A DNA stretch of 5,298 nucleotides, from positions 1 through 5,298 of the forward strand of contig JASHRR010001395.1 of NCBI GenBank assembly GCA_030037185.1, read 5' to 3'. Source of the stretch: Xanthobacteraceae bacterium. Its GTDB lineage: Bacteria; Pseudomonadota; Alphaproteobacteria; Rhizobiales; Xanthobacteraceae. The translations under genes were made by a program, and so were the position numbers. The notes beneath the pieces were generated by a model. It was not told the origin of the DNA. It was given only the letters and a program-made list of their open reading frames with translations, and ran no database searches. Positions within the stretch are counted from its first letter, which is position 1, and the number at the start of each line of letters is the position of its first letter. This document shows, in pieces, positions 1-5,180 of this stretch.

Positions 1-156
1 AGCTCAAAATTGGCCACTCAGGACTTCTGGCCTCCTGACCCGCGCAATTCGGGCAACAGGCGCACAAATTCCGACCCTACCGCAAGCCAGGAGAGGTGGC
101 GGCGCTGCGCCATATGCATTCTGCCCCGGGGCAAGGGGGCAGGTCCCGGGGTCTTG
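1..156. other. Left-edge non-coding stretch, no supported gene
   Basis: No reading frame here looks like a real protein; the frames present are short or Arg/Pro-rich and shadow the gene that follows. Visible structure: the pentamer TGGCC occurs at 11-15 and 28-32, and TCAGGA (18-23) pairs with TCCTGA (33-38) across a nine-base loop. GC-rich inverted repeats follow at 121-154. Read on the minus strand, this is the region downstream of the membrane-protein gene. Confidence 0.5.
121..142 (-). terminator. GC-rich hairpin after the membrane-protein gene, possible terminator
   Basis: CTGCCCC (121-127) pairs perfectly with GGGGCAG (136-142) around an eight-base loop. An alternative fold uses the perfect 12-bp palindrome TGCCCCGGGGCA at 122-133. 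The structure begins 15 bases beyond the stop codon of the minus-strand gene ending at 157, the usual place for a terminator. There is no T-run after the stem in the direction of transcription, so it is not a classical intrinsic terminator. It could be a Rho-assisted end, a 3'-protecting stem, or simply GC-rich sequence. Confidence 0.3.
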
Positions 157-1035
157 CTACTCCTTCTCCGCCGCCAATTCGCCCGGAAGCGTGGGAAGCT
201 TGTCTGCGTGCGTTCTTCGCTTACCGCGCAGAATCCGGATCATCCGCATCAGCAGTCGAATGTAGCCGGTATCGTAGACTTGCAGATGCCGCTCCAGCTG
301 GCGCCGCGTTTCGATATCGCTCTCCATCACCATCTGATAGGACGCAGTGATCGGATACTCCTCACCGGTATATTGCAGCCAGGCCTCACACAATTGCTTG
401 CGGTACTGGCGGAATTCCTTGAGCTTGCCGATCTCATAAGTGAGGAACGCCAGATAACAGCGGGAATTGTATTCTGACTCGATCTTATTGCGTTTCATGT
501 CATTAAAGTAGAAGCCGAGCGAGCGGCCAATCGCGACAAAAACCAGTCCCATGAGGATTGCCGGGATCCGGCTTCCGGTCTGACTCGCCACCTCGTCCGG
601 CACGAACGCCGCGAGGAGGTGCGCGGACAGAAATCCGGTCAGGCCCAGAATCAACGGACCCAACAGCCGCCAGGCGCTGTTGAGCCAATCGTTGCCGCGC
701 CGCGACCGCCGAATGCTCTCGCGCTGCCGGCGCCGGCGCAGTTGCGCGGCCTTCAGATCCTGGATGTATCGCTCCTTGCGGCGGGCGATGCCGCGCGCCT
801 GCGAAAGCACAATCGCCCGCACGCAGGTGAGATAGGCCTCCTCCGGGGACCCTGGTTCGGCCTGCAGGGCGAGGAATTTCTGGGCTACCAGTCGGGCGTT
901 GGCCTGGGTCAGCTTGTCGCGAAGCGCCGGATCATCGGCCGAATGGATGGCGTAGCCAATGTTGAGCGCCTCATCGACATTCGGCAGCCTAATCTTCGCC
1001 TCGGGCGACAGACGCACAGCCGATGCGATGCCCAT
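157..1035 (-). CDS. Unrecognised two-helix membrane protein, 292 aa
   Basis: I do not recognise a family. The ATG at 1035 is preceded by a good ribosome site (AAGGGG, about eight bases upstream), and the gene ends in TAG. Visible architecture: a soluble, probably helical N-terminal part (residues 1-95); a very basic stretch (about 96-113, many Arg); a hydrophobic helix at about 124-144; a short Asp/Glu-containing loop; and a second hydrophobic helix at about 157-177 rich in Gly and Phe. A charged, tyrosine-rich C-terminal part (about 178-275) follows, likely helical or coiled, then a basic tail. No signal peptide or catalytic motif is evident. By the positive-inside rule the Arg cluster before the first helix suggests that both large soluble parts are cytoplasmic, joined by a membrane hairpin. 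GC content looks lower by eye than in the hydroxylase genes. It is separated from them by about 480 bases, so is probably an independent unit. The coding call rests on frame length, ribosome site and sensible composition. Confidence 0.75.
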   Translation of the reverse strand: MGIASAVRLSPEAKIRLPNVDEALNIGYAIHSADDPALRDKLTQANARLVAQKFLALQAEPGSPEEAYLTCVRAIVLSQARGIARRKERYIQDLKAAQLRRRRQRESIRRSRRGNDWLNSAWRLLGPLILGLTGFLSAHLLAAFVPDEVASQTGSRIPAILMGLVFVAIGRSLGFYFNDMKRNKIESEYNSRCYLAFLTYEIGKLKEFRQYRKQLCEAWLQYTGEEYPITASYQMVMESDIETRRQLERHLQVYDTGYIRLLMRMIRILRGKRRTHADKLPTLPGELAAEKE

Positions 1036-1325
1036 GGCTCTTTCCCCTTCGATCCCGCTGCAGCCTGTCGGGCGGCTCCACTTTAGCCCGCAATCGGTTC
1101 GCCTGGCATGATGGCGAGCTTACGCTAATCCGCTCCAACAGGCTTGCCAAGCACGGCAATTTCCAAACCTATCGCTCGCAAGCTGCCGCACTTCCAGCGG
1201 ATAGCCGCGGCGCCGGTCGCAGCGGCTTGCGAGAGGCATCGAACGGCCGGCCGGCTTCGGCAGCGTCCTGCGCGCCGACGCAATGGGGCACCTTCGCGTG
1301 GCCGAACGGGCATCGCCGCACGCGC

Positions 1326-1350
1326 CGTGGTCGACGCCGGGACGACCACG
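1326..1350. repeat. Perfect 8-bp inverted repeat (hairpin)
   Basis: CGTGGTCG (1326-1333) pairs exactly with CGACCACG (1343-1350), leaving a nine-base loop. It lies about 165 bases downstream of the large-subunit stop codon and about 290 bases upstream of the next gene. There is no flanking T-run on either strand, so it is not a standard terminator. It could be a stem in the 3' end of the operon transcript or a protein-binding site; no function can be assigned. Confidence 0.45.
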
Positions 1351-1466
1351 CTGTCGCCTTCGCCAGGGCTTTTGGCTTCTCTGCGCTTCCGACGCGATCC
1401 GATTCCCCGTCGCGTCAGTCGCACAAGCCGCCACCCAAGCGACGACAGAGGAGGCGGGTGCTGTTT

Positions 1467-1490
1467 GACGGCCCGGCCGGCAGACGGCCC
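1467..1490. repeat. 8-bp direct repeat with embedded stem, after the hydroxylase operon
   Basis: GACGGCCC occurs at 1467-1474 and again at 1483-1490. Between and overlapping them, GGCCG (1475-1479) can pair with CGGCC (1485-1489) over a five-base loop. The element sits 24-47 bases past the large-subunit stop codon, where a transcript end would be expected, but it lacks a T-run. It may be a weak or Rho-dependent end, or chance in GC-rich DNA. Confidence 0.25.
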
Positions 1491-1513
1491 AGGACGCCAG
1501 CGCTGCTCCGCGT

Positions 1514-3727
1514 TTATCCCGCTATCGCCACCTTCACCCGCTCCGGCGTCAGCGGCAGCTCGCGCATGCGTTTGCCGGTCGCCGCCGCGAAGGCATTGGC
1601 GATCGCCGCGGCGGTCGGTCCTTGGGAGGCCTCGCCGGCGCCCAGCGGGCGTTCCTCCGGCCGGTCGATCAACTCGACCTCCACGTTGGGAACCTCCGGC
1701 ATGGTGAGGATCGGATAAGTGAGCCAATCGCGCGATTTTATCGCGCTCGGACCGAACTTCACCTCCTCGTGCAGGGTCCAGCTCGTCGACTGGATGATGC
1801 CACCTTCGATCTGGTTGGCAAGGCCGTCCGGATTGATTATGAGCCCGGAATCCACTGCCGCCCAGGCGCGCGGCACCGAGACTTTGCCGCTGGCGCCATC
1901 GACTTCAACGTCGGCGATCACCGCCACATAAGTGGCGAGGTTCTTGTACTTCGCGAAACCAATGCCGCGGCCCTTGCCGCCGCCGCTGCGTTCCCCCGGC
2001 TTCCAGCCGGCCTTGTTGGCGACGGTCTCGATGACCGCCAGCGCTCGCGGATCGTTGAGATGCGCACGGCGGAACGCCACCGGGTCGTCGCCGGCCGCGA
2101 GCGCCAGTTCGTCCATGAAGGACTCCATCGCGAATACGTTCGCATAGGCGCCGAGCGTGCGCAGCGCCGACACGCGCAGCGGCATCTCCCTGATGAAATG
2201 ATGCACCACCCGCTGCCGCGGAAAGTCATAGAGCGGCACCGCATTGCGGTCGCCGCCGCCCGCCGGTTGGGGCACGATTTGAGGCGGCGCCGGCTTTTGC
2301 GGCTCGGCGAGATACCAGCTCGCCAGCAGATTGTTGCCGCGGGGGTCGGGGCGGGTCGAATGGGTGTTGGTCCAGACCTCGTAATTCCACTCGACGATGC
2401 GGCCATCGGCGGCAAGCGCCGCCTTCGCCTTCATCACCATGGCGGGGCCGAACGGCTCCCAGCCGAACTCATCGCCGCGCATCCATTGAAGCCGCACCGG
2501 ACGGCCGCCGGGGGCCGCCCGCGCCAGCAGCGCAGCATCAAGGGCGACGTCGTCGGCACCGTTATGGCCGTAGCAGCCCGATCCTTCGGCATGAATGCAG
2601 TGAATCCGGTCGGGGGGCAGCTTAAGCGCCATAACGAGATTGCCCCGCAGCGGGAAAACGCCCTGGCTGTGGGTCCACACCGTCATTTTGCCGCCGGTGA
2701 ATTGGGCGACCGCGCAGGAGGGCCCGATCGAGGCGTGGCAGATATAGGGCTTGCGATAGGTGGCCTCGATCACCCGAGCGCCGTCCGGCAGCGCTGCCTG
2801 CTTTTCGCTGATGACGTGCGGTTCGTCGGGCAGCGACAGCAGGTGATCGTAAAGCGTGGCCTGGTCGGGCAAGGCGGGTCCGGGCGTCCATTTGGCGGTC
2901 TTGCCCAGCGCCTCGCTCGCCCGGATTGCCTGCTCCTCGCGCTCCGCGATCACGCCGAGAAAGCTGCCGTCGCGCACGACGGCGACGACGCCGGGCATCG
3001 TTTTGATTTTCGCCTCGTCGATCGCTTCGAGCTTTGCCCCATAGCTCGGCAGGCGCACCACGCGGCCATGCAGCATGCCGGGCAGCCGCAGGTCCTGCAC
3101 ATACGCGGCCCCGCCGGTCACCTTCGCCGGGATGTCGAAGCGTGCAATTGCTTTACCGACGATCCGGTGGCGCGACGGCAGTTTGGGCTTTGCCTTTGCG
3201 GTCACCTCGCGGTGCAGGTCGGCGTCGCCGGCCAACTCGGCATAAGTGACCCTGCGTCCATCAGGTGTGCTGATGACGCCATCGGCAACAGCGAGCGTGG
3301 AGGCCGCGACGCCGAGGCGCTTTGCTGCGAGATCGAGGAGGATCGCACGCACTTCGGCGCCCGCAAGGCGCAGCGCCACGCCGCCGTTCTCGATCGACTG
3401 GCTGCCGGAAGTGAAGCCCTCGTTGGGGGTTTTCTCGGTATCTCCCGAAATCATGTGGACGCGCGCAAGCGGCAATTCGAGTTCTTCGGCCGCGATCTGA
3501 CTGAGTGCGGTCACGATGCCCTGGCCGAGCTCTACCTTGCCGGTGCATACGGTCGCGCTGCCGTCGGTCGCGATGCGAATCCAGGCATCGAGCATGCGGT
3601 TGCGGTTGAGGCTGCCTGGCAGCGCGGCTGCTTGCTGGGCGCAGCCAAGCTTCGGGGCCAACGTGAATGCGACCACGATGCCGCCAAGCCCGGCCGTAAA
3701 GTCCCGCCGCGAGATGTGCGCATTCAT
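1514..3727 (-). CDS. Molybdopterin-binding large subunit of IorB/NicB-type aldehyde or N-heterocycle hydroxylase, 737 aa
   Basis: This is the catalytic subunit of a molybdenum hydroxylase (xanthine oxidase superfamily, COG1529; isoquinoline 1-oxidoreductase beta / nicotinate dehydrogenase subunit B group). Such enzymes bind the Mo-pterin cofactor and hydroxylate aldehydes or N-heteroaromatics using water. Seen here: a twin-arginine leader (SRRDF at 6-10, hydrophobic core about 14-25); the family block GKVELGQG (63-70); the hammerhead-type domain from about 190 (FDIPAKVTGGAAY); cofactor-binding blocks around HASIGPSCAVAQF (331-343), GCYGHNGADD (384-393), RLQWMRGDE (412-420) and LRTLGAYANVF (522-532); and the C-terminal GAGEAS motif, whose Glu699 matches the conserved catalytic glutamate. 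The ATG at 3727 is chosen because it overlaps the upstream TGA by one base, follows GGAGG with a five-base spacer, and starts exactly at the Tat leader; an upstream in-frame ATG at 3799 would lie inside the small-subunit gene. No CxxCH occurs, so the cytochrome c extension of Pseudomonas NicB is absent. The substrate cannot be deduced from sequence. Confidence 0.96.
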   Translation of the reverse strand: MNAHISRRDFTAGLGGIVVAFTLAPKLGCAQQAAALPGSLNRNRMLDAWIRIATDGSATVCTGKVELGQGIVTALSQIAAEELELPLARVHMISGDTEKTPNEGFTSGSQSIENGGVALRLAGAEVRAILLDLAAKRLGVAASTLAVADGVISTPDGRRVTYAELAGDADLHREVTAKAKPKLPSRHRIVGKAIARFDIPAKVTGGAAYVQDLRLPGMLHGRVVRLPSYGAKLEAIDEAKIKTMPGVVAVVRDGSFLGVIAEREEQAIRASEALGKTAKWTPGPALPDQATLYDHLLSLPDEPHVISEKQAALPDGARVIEATYRKPYICHASIGPSCAVAQFTGGKMTVWTHSQGVFPLRGNLVMALKLPPDRIHCIHAEGSGCYGHNGADDVALDAALLARAAPGGRPVRLQWMRGDEFGWEPFGPAMVMKAKAALAADGRIVEWNYEVWTNTHSTRPDPRGNNLLASWYLAEPQKPAPPQIVPQPAGGGDRNAVPLYDFPRQRVVHHFIREMPLRVSALRTLGAYANVFAMESFMDELALAAGDDPVAFRRAHLNDPRALAVIETVANKAGWKPGERSGGGKGRGIGFAKYKNLATYVAVIADVEVDGASGKVSVPRAWAAVDSGLIINPDGLANQIEGGIIQSTSWTLHEEVKFGPSAIKSRDWLTYPILTMPEVPNVEVELIDRPEERPLGAGEASQGPTAAAIANAFAAATGKRMRELPLTPERVKVAIAG

Positions 3728-4194
3728 CAGATCCTCCCGGTTGCTTGGCTGGCCTTGAGCACGGCGCGGATGATGCGACCGCGGGTTGCGCAGCCGCATA
3801 GGTTGCCGGCAAGCCCTTCACGCACCAGCGCTGCGGTGGGGTGCGCATGCTGATCGCGCAGCGCCTTTGCCGACATGATCATGCCGCCGATACAGTAGCC
3901 GCAGTGTGCGGCTTGCTCGTCCATAAAAGCTTGCGGCAAGGGATGCGGCTTCGCCGCCGTGCCCAGGCCCTCCAGGGCGGTGACCTCGGACCGCCCGACC
4001 GAACCGACCTCGGTAATGCACGAGCGCACCGGTTTGCCGTCCACCAGTACCGTGCAGGCGCCGCACTGGGCAAGTCCGCAGCCGAACCTGGCGCCGTTGA
4101 GTTCGAGGTCGTTGCGAAGCACGTAAACCAGCGTCGCGTCCGGTTCTGCCGGCAGGCTGCGCATCGCGCCATTCACCTTCAGGCTGACCGCCAT
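3727..4194 (-). CDS. [2Fe-2S] small subunit of the molybdenum hydroxylase, 155 aa
   Basis: This is the electron-transfer subunit (COG2080; IorA/NicA/CoxS-like) that carries electrons from the Mo centre of its partner to an acceptor. The N-terminal plant-ferredoxin fold has its cluster cysteines at Cys39, Cys44, Cys47 and Cys59 (CGLAQCGAC then RSC). The C-terminal four-helix domain has Cys98, Cys101, Cys133 and Cys135 (HCGYC and NLCGC). All eight ligands are present and length is normal for the family. The ATG at 4194 follows GGAGAAG with a three-base spacer after the full element and begins directly at the ferredoxin strand; an in-frame ATG at 4257 would add 21 unfamiliar residues. Unusual residues surround the second cluster: His97 where QCGYC is typical, Gly134 where CRC is common, and Arg138 where Tyr or His often sits. 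There is no signal peptide, so export would depend on the twin-arginine leader of the large subunit, encoded next with a one-base overlap (translational coupling). Confidence 0.96.
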   Translation of the reverse strand: MAVSLKVNGAMRSLPAEPDATLVYVLRNDLELNGARFGCGLAQCGACTVLVDGKPVRSCITEVGSVGRSEVTALEGLGTAAKPHPLPQAFMDEQAAHCGYCIGGMIMSAKALRDQHAHPTAALVREGLAGNLCGCATRGRIIRAVLKASQATGRI

Positions 4195-4437
4195 GGGCTT
4201 CTCCGTGATGGTCCGGCATTCCCGGGTGTCGCGTCTCCTGAAATTTGGCCCCTCCATTTAGCCGCGTAACCGCTGCGGCGTCGAGGCCCCACCGTGATCA
4301 ATCGCCGGCGCCGATCCCTTGCTTGCCGGTCTAAGGCAGCGTTGAGCGTCAGCGAAACCGGGGGCGCGCGCCGCGCGGCAAGCCTGATCTCCTTCGCACC
4401 CACTCGCGAGCGCAACGCCGGGTCGGCGCCGCCGCGA
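4195..4437. other. Leader and spacer between regulator and hydroxylase operon
   Basis: No gene is supported in these 243 bases. They hold the 3' end of the regulator transcript and the likely promoter of the hydroxylase operon. Short palindromes are visible (CTCGCGAG at 4403-4410, GCCGCGCGGC at 4370-4379, CGCCGGCG at 4304-4311), none followed by a T-run. GCCGC (4261-4265) can pair with GCGGC (4275-4279). With no terminator between the regulator and the hydroxylase, read-through from the regulator promoter is possible. Confidence 0.5.
4256..4284 (-). promoter_or_regulatory. Weak promoter candidate for the hydroxylase operon
   Basis: On the minus strand TCGACG (4284-4279, 4 of 6 to the sigma-70 -35 consensus) is followed after 17 bases by CTAAAT (4261-4256, 3 of 6 to the -10 consensus). 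Transcription would start near 4249 and give a leader of about 55 bases before the small-subunit ATG. Matches this weak arise often by chance. The spacer contains GTAACCG (4266-4272, plus strand), a heptamer also found in the proposed repressor site near 5160. Confidence 0.2.
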
Positions 4438-5088
4438 TCAACTCACACGGCAGCCGTCCAGGAACAGCCGCACGGCGGCTCGCAGCCGACGTTCCTCCTC
4501 GGCAGGCGGTTCGCGGCCGATCAAGAGCGCCACCAGGCGGGGAATGCCAACCACCAGAATGGCGAAATGCTCTGCCGTCAGGTGCGGGTCTTGCAGTGCA
4601 ATGGCGCCGCGATCCGCATATGTCTGCAGCACGTTGACAATGAGATCACGTGCCCGATTGCGGGCCATAAACAATTTCGCCAGCTCCGGAAAACGGCCGG
4701 CTTCGGCAATGAACTGCCGATGGAACGCAAGCGCATCCGGCTGCAGCACAATGTCCAGGAGTTTGCGGCCGAACTCGTAAAGCCCCTGCTCGACATCCTC
4801 CGGCAACGGCTCCACCAGCTGCAACGTGCCTATGGCATCCGCCATCAGCCGTTCGATCGCTCCGACGAACAAGGCCGCCTTATCGGGATAACGCGCATAG
4901 ATAAAACCTTTGGCGACGCCTGACTGGCGCGAAATCTGTTCGACCGAAACGCCATCCCAGCCCTTTTCCAGGAACAATCGAAAGGCAGTCGCCAGCAGGC
5001 CGCGGTGGCGCCGCTCCGCCTCTTCCCGCGTCGGCCGGCCTCCCGGACCACGTTTGAACTCGACCGGTTCGAGCGGTGCGTCGGACAT
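4438..5088 (-). CDS. TetR/AcrR-family transcriptional repressor, 216 aa
   Basis: This is a one-component DNA-binding regulator of the TetR family, acting in the cytoplasm as a dimer and normally released from DNA by a small ligand. After a disordered basic N-terminus (GRPTREEAERR, 17-27) comes the typical helix 1 (LLATAFRLFLEKGWDGVS). The helix-turn-helix follows at about 48-70 (VEQISRQSGVAKGFIYARYP). The C-terminal ligand domain carries the block FHRQFIAEAGRFPELAKLF (122-140), characteristic of the AefR-like C-terminal domain (TetR_C_7). The ATG at 5088 follows AAGGA with an eight-base spacer. It is divergent from a HlyD-type membrane fusion gene 92 bases away, which suggests control of that efflux system plus autoregulation; E. 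coli CecR (YbiH), which controls ybhGFSR, is a known parallel. It also lies just upstream of, and in the same direction as, the hydroxylase operon, so control of that is possible. The ligand is unknown. Confidence 0.95.
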   Translation of the reverse strand: MSDAPLEPVEFKRGPGGRPTREEAERRHRGLLATAFRLFLEKGWDGVSVEQISRQSGVAKGFIYARYPDKAALFVGAIERLMADAIGTLQLVEPLPEDVEQGLYEFGRKLLDIVLQPDALAFHRQFIAEAGRFPELAKLFMARNRARDLIVNVLQTYADRGAIALQDPHLTAEHFAILVVGIPRLVALLIGREPPAEEERRLRAAVRLFLDGCRVS

Positions 5089-5100
5089 TCACTTTTTCCT

Positions 5101-5154
5101 TATCGTTGCTTTGATCCCTTGCCGCGCTGCGGCAAAAATGCTAATGCAACGATA
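5101..5154. repeat. Nested 54-bp dyad between regulator and efflux gene
   Basis: TATCGTTGC (5101-5109) and GCAACGATA (5146-5154) are exact inverted 9-mers. Between them a second perfect dyad, TTGCCGC/GCGGCAA with a three-base centre, occupies 5119-5135. The two dyads share almost the same centre (about 5127). The left outer arm touches the regulator's ribosome site; the right one overlaps a promoter-like -10 and adjoins the ACCGTTCGGT site. A possible plus-strand promoter for the HlyD gene (TTGCCG at 5119-5124, GCTAAT at 5140-5145, short 15-base spacer) would lie inside it. The symmetry is read directly; a role as multi-site operator or RNA structure is inference. Confidence 0.55.
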
Positions 5155-5176
5155 CCGTTCGGTTACAAAAGGTCAA
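5149..5176 (-). promoter_or_regulatory. Probable promoter of the TetR-family gene
   Basis: On the minus strand TTGACC (5176-5171) matches the -35 consensus at 5 of 6 positions. TATCGT (5154-5149) matches the -10 at 4 of 6, with a 16-base spacer. The start would fall near 5142, about 54 bases before the ATG. The -10 is part of the outer arm of the dyad, and the spacer holds the palindromic ACCGTTCGGT, so repressor binding there would block polymerase. Confidence 0.45.
5154..5163. promoter_or_regulatory. Candidate TetR-family operator
   Basis: ACCG (5154-5157) and CGGT (5160-5163) form a palindrome around TT; outer positions also match at G5151 and C5166. ACCG-type half sites with a two-base centre resemble operators of several TetR-family repressors. 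It lies in the spacer of the proposed regulator promoter and 18 bases before the divergent GTG start, so one bound dimer could affect both genes. Assignment to this regulator rests on position. Confidence 0.4.
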
Positions 5177-5180
5177 GCCC

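Larger units (their letters stand above)
1036..1513. other. Gap of about 480 bases without a convincing gene
   Basis: Open frames cross this stretch on both strands, but their translations are Arg/Ala/Pro-rich with no recognisable motif, as expected by chance in GC-rich DNA. It carries the 3' untranslated region of the hydroxylase operon at its right end and the promoter region of the membrane-protein gene at its left end. A possible -35 element, TTGGCA on the minus strand (around 1145-1150), has no good -10 partner, so I do not call a promoter. Inverted and direct repeats within it are listed separately. Confidence 0.5.

Noticed and set aside
10..477. 155-codon plus-strand frame at the left edge
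   Set aside because: It starts at TTG with no ribosome site visible. It overlaps the minus-strand membrane-protein gene and translates to Leu/Arg-rich sequence without domains.
1125..1727. 200-codon minus-strand frame overlapping the end of the large subunit and filling part of the gap
   Set aside because: The translation is low-complexity and Arg/Ala-rich, overlaps a certain gene out of frame, and shows no domain. A decayed gene cannot be excluded but is not supported.
3728..3799. Upstream ATG giving the large subunit 24 more residues
   Set aside because: The extension lies inside the small-subunit gene and would put Arg/Pro-rich sequence before the Tat leader. The ATG at 3727 has GGAGG five bases upstream and a one-base stop/start overlap.
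1622..3853. 743-codon open frame on the plus strand opposite the large subunit
   Set aside because: It mirrors the real gene in GC-rich DNA. Its translation is rich in Arg, Ala, Gly and His with no recognisable motif, while the minus strand encodes a well-conserved enzyme.
4195..4257. Upstream ATG giving the small subunit 21 more residues
   Set aside because: The family begins at the first ferredoxin strand, and GGAG lies properly before the ATG at 4194. The upstream ATG has no ribosome site in front.
4294..4923. 209-codon plus-strand frame opposite the TetR gene
   Set aside because: It is the antisense shadow of a clear TetR-family coding sequence and has no motif of its own.
5119..5135. 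TTGCCGC-GCT-GCGGCAA as an intrinsic terminator
   Set aside because: It is followed by A residues, not T, on the plus strand, and on the minus strand the T-run precedes the stem. It lies between two divergent starts, where no terminator is needed.
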